A program made the position numbers and the translations under genes. A stretch of DNA of 64,000 nt from Pontiella sulfatireligans (GTDB lineage Bacteria; Verrucomicrobiota; Kiritimatiellia; Kiritimatiellales; Pontiellaceae): the NCBI RefSeq assembly GCF_900890705.1, contig NZ_CAAHFH010000002.1, forward strand, positions 2,365,458-2,429,457, given 5' to 3'. The notes under the pieces were generated by a model. It did not search any database, was not told the DNA's origin, and saw nothing but the letters and a program-made list of their open reading frames with translations. Of this stretch, positions 28,486 through 36,780 are shown piece after piece (the stretch's first letter is position 1; each line of letters starts with the position of its first letter).

Positions 28486-28860
28486 TCAAAACCAATCCCA
28501 GAACTCCTGGCTCTGTTGATCAAGGTCAGCGTTTTCATCGTGGTAAGGATTTCGTGATTTGCTGAACTCATTGGGTTTATTATGACCTTTTTCATAGTCG
28601 GTTTCATCCCATGCGTCAGGAATGAATGGCCCCATAAGCAGGTTGTATCGCTTCAGATGAGGATTTCTGTTTAAGAAACGATTAATCCGTGCCTCTGAAA
28701 GCTCCAATGCTTCCAGAGGGAAATCAGAAGCCATAATACTTCCATCACCTTTAAACCAAATGCATTCATGGAGCCCCGCTTTGGGGTCAATGCGGTTCAC
28801 TATCATGTCTTGGTGATCGCGTTTTAGTGCAACCATATCACCAATTTTTAAACTTCTCAC
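28486..28860 (-). CDS. YodC-like (DUF2158) domain protein
   Basis: A 124-residue protein. Residues 4-55 (LKIGDMVALKRDHQDMIVNR, then HECIWFKGDGSIMASDFPLEAL) match the small YodC/DUF2158 fold: a K-I-G-D-x-V start, a C-x-W-F strand and a final F-P-x-E-A-L. The C-terminal 60 residues are acidic and unrelated. It is adjacent to a gene with three further copies of the same fold. Role unknown. Confidence 0.6.
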   Translation of the reverse strand: MRSLKIGDMVALKRDHQDMIVNRIDPKAGLHECIWFKGDGSIMASDFPLEALELSEARINRFLNRNPHLKRYNLLMGPFIPDAWDETDYEKGHNKPNEFSKSRNPYHDENADLDQQSQEFWDWF

Positions 28861-28875
28861 TGCATGCTCCTTCCG

Positions 28876-29484
28876 TCAAAAAGGGATACCATCTTCATAT
28901 TCAGTAAGGTCTATATGCGGGCTTGGCTCTAGAACAGGTAATAGAAGAGAGACGGGAAACACCCCCCGTACGAGGTCTTTAGAGTCTAAGAACCAAAGAC
29001 AATCACCTTTCTCTTCATCGATGGAAGCCAATGTCATCGATGGGGCGCTTGAAATAGGAAGAGTGATATTGCTTCCGATTTCCGGCTTCTCCTCAGCTCC
29101 ATACTTTACTTGTCTTGGAACCACCAATGAAGCAAGGGGTATTTCCTTAATGACGCATCTTTGATCAATAAACCAAAGGCATATTGCTGACCCTCCATTG
29201 AGGCCGGTCACAAGCATCTCGACCTCGGGCTTTCCGGGCGCCCAATGATCCACGCCCAACGAAACAACTGACCCTATTTCCACCAACATACCGTTGCTAA
29301 AGGTTTCTGTCTTGAGCATGTCAATTAAGATTTCTGGGTGGAAATAGTATTCTTGGAGATGGCCAGAATCGTTATGCCACAAACACTGGAGATGGCCGTT
29401 TTCGTCCTCAATGCCGCTGAACACCATAATGGGACTGTGCTCTTTTAGCTGTACCCCGGTACCTGGTTCAAAAACTTCGGACAT
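28876..29484 (-). CDS. protein with three tandem YodC-like domains
   Basis: A 202-residue protein made of three repeats of about 55 residues: 7-52 (GTGVQLKEHSPIMVF ... LQCLWHNDSGHLQEYYFHPE), 67-121 (IGSVVSLGVDHWAPG ... AICLWFIDQ ... IPLASLV) and 135-185 (IGSNITLPISSAPSM ... GDCLWFLDS ... FPVSLLLP). Each has the I-G-S/D-V start and a C-L-W strand like the neighbouring DUF2158 protein. The repeats have diverged, so the tandem arrangement is not recent. It is the first gene of the three-gene island operon, downstream of a structured leader region. Function unknown. Confidence 0.55.
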   Translation of the reverse strand: MSEVFEPGTGVQLKEHSPIMVFSGIEDENGHLQCLWHNDSGHLQEYYFHPEILIDMLKTETFSNGMLVEIGSVVSLGVDHWAPGKPEVEMLVTGLNGGSAICLWFIDQRCVIKEIPLASLVVPRQVKYGAEEKPEIGSNITLPISSAPSMTLASIDEEKGDCLWFLDSKDLVRGVFPVSLLLPVLEPSPHIDLTEYEDGIPF

Positions 29485-29547
29485 AATGATTCTCCTTCAC
29501 AGATCACTGAGGAGTCGGCCAAGAAAGAGGGCGACCCCAACATGCCC

Positions 29548-29655
29548 CGTCCCAGGCACCGCCAAGCGCCCACTAGGAAACACGAAGAAGCCGCCCATGG
29601 CAGGGCTGCCTCAACGAGTTGTTTCCTAGTTTCTAACTTTGGCGGTTTTGGGACG
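29548..29655. repeat. nested inverted repeat / structured leader upstream of the island operon
   Basis: Three blocks on the left are repeated in inverse order and orientation on the right: CGTCCCA (29548-29554) with TGGGACG (29649-29655), ACCGCCAA (29558-29565) with TTGGCGGT (29639-29646), and ACTAGGAAACA (29572-29582) with TGTTTCCTAGT (29620-29630). The spacers differ in length and sequence. A further small hairpin (AGCC...GGCT) lies in the centre. On the minus strand this is a long stem with internal loops, ending about 65 nt before the first gene of the operon. Confidence 0.65.
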
Positions 29656-29761
29656 AAACTAACTGCGTCTACACGCAAAAATACTCAGATGTCTGATTTA
29701 GACATACCTCCAGAGGCTTGATGATGTAAAGCAAGAACATGGCGATTGGAGTAGCCTGTAT

Positions 29762-29932
29762 TTATTTTATCTTGGCCAACCCCTCTCGTAAGTAGGCTTC
29801 GACCTCATCAAGATCATATGCCACCTTCCGAGCGCTTAAATAATGCGGTGTGATATAACCTCGGTGGCCGTACAGTCGAACCGTGGCTACGTGGCAGTTC
29901 AATATGGCTGCAACTTCCTTGGCCGATGCCAT
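29762..29932 (-). CDS. excisionase-like HTH_17 protein
   Basis: A short protein (56 residues from ATG 29932, or 71 from ATG 29977) almost entirely composed of an HTH_17 domain: ASAKEVAAILNCHVATVRLYGHRGYI ... KVAYDLDEVEAYLREGL. The ATG at 29932 has GGAAAG 5 nt before it, which decides the start. Such proteins act as excisionases or small repressors in mobile elements, in keeping with the tRNA-linked island. No integrase gene is visible. Confidence 0.65.
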   Translation of the reverse strand: MASAKEVAAILNCHVATVRLYGHRGYITPHYLSARKVAYDLDEVEAYLREGLAKIK

Positions 29933-30013
29933 GCGCACTTTCCGGGGAACCGGAAACATGATCTTGAAGGCTGGCATGAAGAGTATAGGTCTTTCTATAC
30001 GGAAGTCTGTGTA

Positions 30014-30637
30014 ATGGGGAAACGTTTAAATACCGGCTATCAGTTGGATGTCTCCAATGCCGATGATGAGAAATTCCTTCGTCGTCTCTTGTTCAATGAT
30101 AACAATGGAATTGCTGCGCGCGGTCAGTCGACTCTTAGCCATGATAATTTCGGGAAATATACGAAAGATGAAGACTTCATGAAGTCTCTCCGTCTGTTTG
30201 TCATGGAACCTTCGCTGGAAAGTTTTAAAGCCTTTGAGCAGGGGTGGAACAAAACCGCTGAAAAATTTGGTGCGAGAAAAAATCGATTGTTGGTCAATCG
30301 TGTGGCGGCAGCATGCACATTGGAGGTCTCAACCACGGTTGATCCGGCTAAATTTGATCAGGTCTTTTACTGGTTATCGGGTCAGAAGATTATTTCTTTA
30401 CCTCCCGAGTCAGAGATCCCTGGATGGTATGCAAAGAACATATTTTTGATGAAGACCCTGAAGGATGTATTTGGGGATGAATTGTATGCTCATAAAACTG
30501 ACGACTTCTATTTAAGTCAGTTTGTCTGGATGATGTATGAAAATGTTTCCAACCCGTTTAGCCTGAAAAAGCAGATCATAAAATATGGGGCCCCCGGGAC
30601 GGGTAACATCAGTGCATCTAATCTCCGTCACCGCTAG
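30014..30637 (+). pseudogene. truncated McrB-like NTPase: N-terminal domain ending at the P-loop
   Basis: A 207-residue frame starting at ATG 30014 with GGAAG 8 nt before it. It consists of a helical N-terminal region (LNTGYQLDVSNADDEKFLRR ... WLSGQKIISLPPESEIPGWY) and ends ...FSLKKQIIKYGAPGTGN. QIIKYGAPGTG is the beginning of a McrB-type AAA+ Walker A, but the Lys-Ser/Thr is replaced and the rest of the ATPase is missing; the last codons lie in a terminator hairpin. A deletion has probably joined the P-loop to the original 3' terminator. Type IV restriction or other defence origin is inferred. Confidence 0.6.
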
Positions 30638-30652
30638 ATCTGACGGTTTTTT
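30625..30652 (+). terminator. terminator fused to the truncated NTPase gene
   Basis: CCGTCA (30625-30630) pairs with TGACGG (30641-30646), followed by TTTTTT on the plus strand. The stop codon of the truncated frame (30635-30637) lies in the loop. A second stem, ACGGGAGTA/TACTCCCGT (30662-30670 and 30677-30685), lies just downstream and has its T tract on the minus strand. Confidence 0.65.
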
Positions 30653-30921
30653 AAACTAAAAACGGGAGTAAATAAATACTCCCGTCAGGTTTAGGCATAG
30701 ATGCATATCGAAAAATTAGAGGTAACCCCCTCGAAAGGGTGGTGAAATAAATAATAAAAACACGCTACGTTGTATTATTGGGTTCGGGTTCCGTCAGTGG
30801 CGTTTCCTGTCAGTGGAAGCTGATGCTCCGGCAGATTCCCCATTCATTATTTTAACCTTTCCATCTTGATATATATATCAGTTTGGTACATATATTGGTT
30901 AAAAGAAGGGTATGTAATGGC

Positions 30922-32277
30922 ATGATAAAGAGACGATCAGAGCAATATCTAAAGCATTGGTTCGATAAAACGCGTCGCAAACCGCTAGTGTTGCGGGGTG
31001 CTCGGCAGGTGGGCAAATCGACGCTTGTTCGACAATTTGCAGAACATCACGGGCTGGTGCTGAATGAAATCAACCTAGAGAAACATCTGCTTCTGGATGA
31101 TGTTTTCAAGAGTCTGGATGTTAAACGGATTGTACTGGAGCTGGAAGGATTGCTGGGGCGGAATATACTCGAAAGCGGCAGCCTACTTTTCCTCGACGAA
31201 GTTCAGGCGACGCCCCATGCGCTCGCGGCGTTGCGCTATTTTTACGAAGAGCTGCCTGAGCTGCCGGTCATTGCAGCGGGTTCACTGCTGGAGTTCACGC
31301 TGGCGAAACATTCTTTTTCAATGCCGGTCGGGCGCGTGGAATACCATCATATCAGCCCGGTTAGCTTTAGTGAGTTCATTGCCTGTCTGGAGCCGGACTT
31401 GAATTCATGGAAGGAAGCGGCCGGACGGTTTGAAGAAATTCCGGAAACCGCGCATCAGCGGCTTCTTTCTCGATTGAGGGAATACCTGTTTGTCGGAGGA
31501 ATGCCCGAGGCGGTTCTGGAGTTTCAGGAATCCGGATCCTTGTCCGAGGTGCAGGAGGTACAGCGATCCATTGTGGAAACCTATCAAGACGATTTCTCTA
31601 AATATGCCCAACATGCGGAGCTGGTTCGGCTCCAGCGCATCTTTGGGCAGATCCCGCGCAATATCGGAAGAAAGATTAAATACGTGAATCTTTCCAGAGA
31701 AGAACGCTCGCGTGAAATTAAAGCAGGGGTGGAGTTATTGAGCCGGGCGCAGGTTTGTCAGAAGGTGAACGCCTCCCATTGTTCGGGGATTCCGCTCGCG
31801 GCCGAGGCATCGGACGATGTCTACAAGCTTATTTTCATGGATGTCGGCATTGTCAATTACCTGTGCGGCGGACGGTGGAATGATATATCAGAGGCGACTG
31901 CGCAGGTGCTGGTGAATGAAGGCCCGTTGGCGGAACAGTTTGTGGGACAGCATTTGGCCTATTTGGATCGAGGGAAACCGCAGCTAAATTACTGGTTGAG
32001 GGAAGGGCGAGCCAACAATGCCGAGGTTGACTATGTTATCTCGCAGGGAATGCAGATTCTTCCCATAGAAGTGAAGGCTGGGGCCAGCGGATCGCTGAAG
32101 TCGCTTCAGCAGTTTGTGTTGGAGAAAGGGAATGCTCAGGCCATTCGCTTTGATTTAAACCGCCCGTCAAAAATGATGGTTGACGTCAAGACGCGATCCG
32201 GGGACTCGGTAGAGGATGTTAGGTTCGAACTGATGTCACTTCCTCTCTATGCTGTGGAAGCATTGCCATTGCTTTAG
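30922..32277 (+). CDS. AAA ATPase with DUF4143 domain
   Basis: A 451-residue protein of the AAA_14/DUF4143 family. RGARQVGKSTL (about 22-32) is the P-loop, LLFLDEVQATP the Walker B and AAGSLLEF the sensor region. The C-terminal DUF4143 part ends in a PD-(D/E)XK-like segment (AEVDYVISQGMQILPIEVKAG, then SLKSLQQFV). These proteins are widespread, scattered by horizontal transfer, and of unknown role. I start at ATG 30922, where homology starts. It is intact although surrounded by remnants. Confidence 0.85.
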   Translation: MIKRRSEQYLKHWFDKTRRKPLVLRGARQVGKSTLVRQFAEHHGLVLNEINLEKHLLLDDVFKSLDVKRIVLELEGLLGRNILESGSLLFLDEVQATPHALAALRYFYEELPELPVIAAGSLLEFTLAKHSFSMPVGRVEYHHISPVSFSEFIACLEPDLNSWKEAAGRFEEIPETAHQRLLSRLREYLFVGGMPEAVLEFQESGSLSEVQEVQRSIVETYQDDFSKYAQHAELVRLQRIFGQIPRNIGRKIKYVNLSREERSREIKAGVELLSRAQVCQKVNASHCSGIPLAAEASDDVYKLIFMDVGIVNYLCGGRWNDISEATAQVLVNEGPLAEQFVGQHLAYLDRGKPQLNYWLREGRANNAEVDYVISQGMQILPIEVKAGASGSLKSLQQFVLEKGNAQAIRFDLNRPSKMMVDVKTRSGDSVEDVRFELMSLPLYAVEALPLL

Positions 32278-32345
32278 TTCCTTCCATTCTCACTTCTATC
32301 CATTTTGCGTTCCTTAGCGAACCATCCTTTGCGTACGTGATTTGA

Positions 32346-32484
32346 GGACAGGATGATTAAATGACAGGATAATTTTTTGTGCCTGCTGGAATGAATCATG
32401 TTGCCATTTAATCGTCCTGCCCTTAATCGTCCTGCAACAAACCGTCCGCACCGGAAATCATCCTGTCATTTAATCATCCTGTCC
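32346..32484. repeat. palindromic mobile repeat (MITE/REP-like), 25-bp perfect arms
   Basis: The 25-base arms at 32346-32370 and 32460-32484 are perfect inverted copies. Each arm is itself built from two copies of a short unit: GACAGGATGATT, then AAAT, then GACAGGAT. The interior carries degenerate copies of the same unit (AATCGTCCTGC occurs twice). The organisation is the same as that of the element at 40927-41004. No gene lies inside. Confidence 0.75.
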
Positions 32485-32605
32485 AATTCTTCTGCTGCGC
32501 AGCCGCATTAGCATACTACGTGAAGAACTGAATATTGCACCACACAGCAATCGGGGTGTAGAAGTTGCACAAGGTCGAATCTTGTCGCCCCGACTCTAGA
32601 TTTCC

Positions 32606-32743
32606 TTGCGGGAGCTGGCGCAGGACGGCGCACTCGTCATGCAGCTCACCGAAGCCTTCGGCGGCATCAACTACATGATTGACACCCCGCGCGAATTCAT
32701 TGAAAACGGGGAAGTCGAATCCTATCGCACCAAGCAAGTTTAG
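32606..32743 (+). pseudogene. orphan 3' gene fragment
   Basis: An open stretch of 45 codons ends at TAG 32741-32743 with clearly protein-like, GC-rich codon use: LRELAQDGALVMQLTEAFGG, then INYMIDTPREFIENGEV, then a Lys-Gln-Val end. It starts abruptly just after AT-rich DNA and has no start signal. It looks like the conserved C-terminus of a larger enzyme left behind by a deletion; I cannot name the family. Confidence 0.4.
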
Positions 32744-32793
32744 GATCGCAATCAAGCAACGGCAGTTAGAGCAGGTATGGTGGTGGGCGTTTA

Positions 32794-32889
32794 GTGACGG
32801 ATTTAGAGCACCCCCGAATTCCATTAGGAGTTTTATTTGTTACGCTTTTTGCTGCGGCCTTCTTTGTCTCTTTATGGATCTATCTGTAA
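32794..32889 (+). CDS. possible 31-residue single-span membrane peptide
   Basis: GTG at 32794 to TAA at 32887-32889 encodes a peptide with a short polar start (MTDLEHPRIP) and one strongly hydrophobic span (LGVLFVTLFAAAFFVSLW). A G-rich stretch (GGTGGTGGG) lies about 5 nt upstream. Composition fits a small membrane protein, but a remnant or chance frame cannot be excluded. Confidence 0.25.
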   Translation: MTDLEHPRIPLGVLFVTLFAAAFFVSLWIYL

Positions 32890-33173
32890 AAGCACATTAG
32901 TAAAATCCTATAATATATTGACAGATAATGATTAACGTAATTAGTTGTTTGGGTTTGTAATCCGTTGGCCGTCAGTTCAGCTTTGGCCGTCATATCCATT
33001 TTAAGAAGAGGTAAACGGAGTGCATGTTTTTGAACGCGGGTAAACAATCACGCGGATGTTTCGGTGGCATTTAATTTGAGGCAGCTCGGGGGCTAATTAG
33101 GTTCGGTATAGAATTGCCTTTAGGGCGTTTATCAGAGACATTCGCGCGCATTAATCAGAAATTTGGACTCGAA

Positions 33174-34370
33174 ATGAAATACGTGGTATTAGTTGGCGAC
33201 GGGATGGGCGACTATCCAGTTGCGGCGCTGGGCGACAAGACGCCCCTGCAGGCGGCGAAGATTCCGACGATTCGGAAAATCGCGGCGGCGGGGGAAGTGC
33301 GCATGGTGCAGACGGTTCCGGAGGGCATGCCTCCCGGAAGCGATGTGGCCAACTTGGCCTTGCTTGGATATGACGCGGCATTGAACTATACCGGTCGCGC
33401 ACCGATCGAGGCCGCTGGCGCGGAAATCCCGATGACCCCGCAGGATGTGGCGTTTCGCTGCAATCTGGTGACGGTGGTCGACGGGGTGATGGATGATTAT
33501 TCCGCCGGGCACATTACCACGGAAGAGGGGCAGGCGCTGGTGCGCTCGCTTCAGGAAAAGCTGGGCCGCGAAGGGCTGACCTTCTACCCCGGCGTACAAT
33601 ACCGCCATCTGCTGATTTGGGATGGCGGGCCGGCGGCGTGCGAATGCTTGCCGCCGCATGAGATCTCGGACAAGCCGGTGGGCGGATACCTTCCAGCAGG
33701 AGATCGGCAGGATGAGATACGCGAACTGATGGAATTATCGAAGGACGTTTTCGCGAATCATCCGGTGAACCAAAAGCGAATTGCGGAAGGGAAAAAGCCC
33801 GCAACGCAAATCTGGCTGTGGGGGCAAGGAAATGCCATGCAGCTGGAAACATACACGTCCCTCTATGGTCTGGGCGGCGGAGTGATCTCTGCGGTCGATC
33901 TGTTGAAAGGGATTGCCAAACTGGCCGGTTTGGAAGCACCCGACGTTGTCGGTGCGACCGGCTTCCTGGATACGAACTACCAGGGCAAAGTAGATGCCGG
34001 CTTGGAGATATTGGAGCGCGAAGATTTTGTCTTCATCCATATCGAAGCGCCGGATGAATGCGGGCACATGGGTGACGCACAGAAAAAAACGCAGGCGATC
34101 GAAGAGTTCGATGCCAAGGTATGCGCGCCGGTTCTCCAATGGTTGGAAGAGCGCGGCGAGGAATACACGTTGATGCTGTGCACAGATCACCGTACGCCGG
34201 TGGCCCTCAAGGGGCACACCTCCGAGCCCGTTCCCATGGCTGTCATGAAAGGGCCGGTGGGAGAGATAGAAGCGCAGGCTGCGTTCGACGAAGACGTCAA
34301 CGCCGGAAATGCACAAGGCATGGCCTGCGACTGGATACAACAAATACTAAACGCATCATCCGAACGATGA
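33174..34370 (+). CDS. apgM: cofactor-independent phosphoglycerate mutase (archaeal type)
   Basis: A 398-residue alkaline-phosphatase-fold enzyme. MKYVVLVGDGMGD (metal-binding Asp), PPGSDVANLALLGYD with the catalytic Ser, GRAPIEAA, FIHIEAPDECGH and CTDHRTP are the ApgM motifs. It interconverts 3- and 2-phosphoglycerate in glycolysis and gluconeogenesis. A branch of this family was proposed to act as homoserine kinase; the sequence alone does not decide. The start is ATG 33174, where the conserved part begins. Confidence 0.85.
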   Translation: MKYVVLVGDGMGDYPVAALGDKTPLQAAKIPTIRKIAAAGEVRMVQTVPEGMPPGSDVANLALLGYDAALNYTGRAPIEAAGAEIPMTPQDVAFRCNLVTVVDGVMDDYSAGHITTEEGQALVRSLQEKLGREGLTFYPGVQYRHLLIWDGGPAACECLPPHEISDKPVGGYLPAGDRQDEIRELMELSKDVFANHPVNQKRIAEGKKPATQIWLWGQGNAMQLETYTSLYGLGGGVISAVDLLKGIAKLAGLEAPDVVGATGFLDTNYQGKVDAGLEILEREDFVFIHIEAPDECGHMGDAQKKTQAIEEFDAKVCAPVLQWLEERGEEYTLMLCTDHRTPVALKGHTSEPVPMAVMKGPVGEIEAQAAFDEDVNAGNAQGMACDWIQQILNASSER

Positions 34371-34504
34371 TGGAAGAATGGATTTTTGGACCACTGGAAT
34401 TTTAGAACTGCCTTATGGAGGCACTGAAACACCCGATTTTATAGAACAAAGACGAATCCAGCCATCCATTCTTCCAGCCCTTTCGGATGCGAAAGGACTA
34501 GAAA

Positions 34505-36457
34505 TTGAGCCTAATCAAAAAGATCGCTTCCGTTTTCGGCAAAAAGGACGAGCCGAAGCCAAAAGAAGCACCGAAGCAACAGAAGACCACGCCCAAGAAC
34601 ACCACGCCCGGACAGGAAGAGTGGCGTCCGGGGGATAAATCGAAACCCCGTCCGCAGCCGCCGCGCCGCAAGCCCCCGGGCAGCAGCAGGCAGCAGGAAA
34701 ATGACGAGGGCCCGAAAAGAAAAGGCCGGAAAAGCGACGGCCGAAAAAGCGACGGCCGGAAAAGCGATGGCCGGAAAAGCGACGGCCGGACGAGCGAAGG
34801 CCGTAAAAACAGCCTGCCGCGCCCGAAAAAGACGGTCGATGAGCCTTTCGTCCTGACGGCCGAAGAGCAGGAGCGGATGAAGGAATTCCGTCCGGAGGAA
34901 GAAGACCGCCGCGTGGCCTATGAAAAACGGTTGCGTCAGCGCAGGAAGGATCAGGTTTCCGGGAAGCCTCCGCGGGATAGAAGCCGCAAGCCGCGTCCGG
35001 AAGGCGAGCGCAAGCCCCGCTCGGAAGGCGAGCGCAAACCGCGCCCGCAACGCGAGCGTGAACCGCGTGAGGAAAACCAGTTCAAACCGCTTCCGAAGCA
35101 GGAGCCGAAGGCTCGGGCGGAAGAGACCCCTTGGGATGCTGCTGAGTTCACTATTGAGCCTGAAGAAGGCAAGATCCGTTTTCACGATCTGGGGCTGCAC
35201 CCGCGTCTGATGCGCGGTATCCATGCGCTGGGCTGGCAGTATGCCACGCCGATTCAGGGGGAAATCCTGCCCGGCACGCTCAAGGGCAGGGATATGGCCG
35301 GCCGCGCCCAGACGGGTACCGGCAAAACCGCTGCGTTTTTGATTTCGATCATCAACCACTGCCTTAACAATCCGTTGGAAAAGCAAGGCACCGGTTGCCC
35401 GCGTGCGTTGATTATTGCGCCGACCCGCGAGCTAGCCATGCAGATTGCCAGCGATTCCGAGGGGCTGAACCAGTTTACCGGGCTGCACACGGTCGTGCTC
35501 TATGGCGGCATGGACTACAACAAGCAGCAGCGTGAGTTGGAAGACAACCAGATCGACATCGTCGTGGCGACGCCAGGACGGCTGCTTGATTTTGCCAGCA
35601 AGAGCGTCGTGAAGCTGAACGCCACCGAAATCATGGTGATCGACGAAGCCGACCGCATGCTCGACATGGGCTTCATCCCCGATGTGCGCCGCATCATCTA
35701 CAAGACGCCTCAAAAGGAAAAGCGCCAGACCGTGCTCTTCAGCGCCACCCTTTCGGATGACGTTATGAAACTGGCGGCGGACTGGATGGTTGATCCCGAG
35801 CGCATCGACATCGAGCCGGACCAGGTCGCCGTGGATACCGTGGACCAGAAGGTCTTCATCGTGACCGATAAGGAAAAGTTCCCGCTGCTCTACAACATCA
35901 TCAAGAATGATAATCCGGACCGGATCATTATTTTTGCCAACCGGCGCGACCAAACAGAACGTTTGACCGATGAGCTGGAACGCTACAGCATTAAATGCGA
36001 AATGCTTTCCGGTGCGGTTACGCAGAAGAAGCGCATGCGCATTCTGGAGGACTTCAAATCGGGCAAGGTCAAGGTTTTGGTGGCCACCGATGTGGCCGGA
36101 CGCGGCATCCACGTTGCCGGCGTCAGCCACGTGGTGAACTTTAATATTCCGGAAAATCCGGACGACTACGTTCACCGTATCGGCCGTACCGGCCGTGCCG
36201 GATCGCTCGGCAAGTCGATCACCTTCGCCTGCGAAATGGAATCGTTCGAGCTGCCTGCGATCGAGGAACTGCTGGGCATGGAGCTGAAATGCACGATGCC
36301 GCCGGAAGAGCTGCTCGAAGAGCTCCCGCCGGCGCCGCCGCGCAAGCGCCGCCCGCGCCCCGAGGGAGGAGCAAGCCGCCACGGCGGCGGACGCCGGCCC
36401 CAAGGGGGCAACAGCGGCGGCCAGCGCAGAAGCGGCGGAAGCCGCCCGCACCGCTAG
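34505..36457 (+). CDS. DEAD-box RNA helicase with long basic N-terminal extension
   Basis: A 650-residue RhlB/RhlE-like helicase. The core has AQTGTGKT, PTRELAMQI, VIDEADRMLDMGF (DEAD), SATLSDD, and HRIGRTGRAG. The first 210 residues are low-complexity and basic, with five copies of GRKSDGRK-type units from 34726 to 34810 and GERKPR repeats. The C-terminus is Arg/Gly-rich. Such tails bind RNA or the degradosome. The start is TTG 34505 after an AAGGA box. A clear terminator follows. Confidence 0.93.
   Translation: MSLIKKIASVFGKKDEPKPKEAPKQQKTTPKNTTPGQEEWRPGDKSKPRPQPPRRKPPGSSRQQENDEGPKRKGRKSDGRKSDGRKSDGRKSDGRTSEGRKNSLPRPKKTVDEPFVLTAEEQERMKEFRPEEEDRRVAYEKRLRQRRKDQVSGKPPRDRSRKPRPEGERKPRSEGERKPRPQREREPREENQFKPLPKQEPKARAEETPWDAAEFTIEPEEGKIRFHDLGLHPRLMRGIHALGWQYATPIQGEILPGTLKGRDMAGRAQTGTGKTAAFLISIINHCLNNPLEKQGTGCPRALIIAPTRELAMQIASDSEGLNQFTGLHTVVLYGGMDYNKQQRELEDNQIDIVVATPGRLLDFASKSVVKLNATEIMVIDEADRMLDMGFIPDVRRIIYKTPQKEKRQTVLFSATLSDDVMKLAADWMVDPERIDIEPDQVAVDTVDQKVFIVTDKEKFPLLYNIIKNDNPDRIIIFANRRDQTERLTDELERYSIKCEMLSGAVTQKKRMRILEDFKSGKVKVLVATDVAGRGIHVAGVSHVVNFNIPENPDDYVHRIGRTGRAGSLGKSITFACEMESFELPAIEELLGMELKCTMPPEELLEELPPAPPRKRRPRPEGGASRHGGGRRPQGGNSGGQRRSGGSRPHR
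34726..34810 (+). repeat. 15-base tandem repeat in the helicase gene
   Basis: About five to six in-frame copies of the unit GGCCGGAAAAGCGAC, with a few substitutions, encode GRKSD repeats. Copy number changes would lengthen or shorten the basic tail without a frameshift. Confidence 0.8.
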
Positions 36458-36480
36458 CCGATAAGAAAAGCCATACCCGA

Positions 36481-36506
36481 AACCCCGCCCTCGTGCGGGG
36501 TTTTTT
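36481..36506 (+). terminator. terminator of the DEAD-box helicase gene
   Basis: AACCCCGC and GCGGGGTT form a strong stem around a CCTCGT loop, followed by a run of T on the plus strand, 24 nt after the helicase stop codon. Confidence 0.9.
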
Positions 36507-36587
36507 CGTGCCTGCTTCATCAACACCAAGGCCGCAAACTACACAAAGAAAAAGGATTCCCCTTCGCGTCCTCCCTCTGAATTTGGA

Positions 36588-36648
36588 TTGGCTCGTAGAG
36601 CCAACACTACATCGAAGCTTTGTTGTAGAGTCGGCTCTGCGAGCCGAA
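36588..36648. repeat. REP-like imperfect inverted repeat
   Basis: TTGGCTCGTAGAGCC...ACTACA on the left is an imperfect inverted copy of TGTAGAG...GGCTCTGCGAGCCGAA on the right. It fills much of the 320-base gap between the helicase terminator and the VC0807-family gene. The rest of that gap shows nothing I recognise. Confidence 0.5.
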
Positions 36649-36780
36649 ATGCCCGGTCACTCCCTTGGATATTCCATGCCCCAGCGGATAGGTATTTGCT
36701 GCGCTTCCATGCTTTAAAGATGGCATTTCCGTTGTTTAAAAGCAAACGAAGCGTAGAATGCGCGCTTTTCTGGAGGATGT

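Noticed and set aside
27279..33173. Flanking direct repeat (att) of the tRNA-Thr 3' end
   Set aside because: I looked for GTTCGAATCGGATCATTGGC downstream and found no copy by eye, so no att site is claimed.
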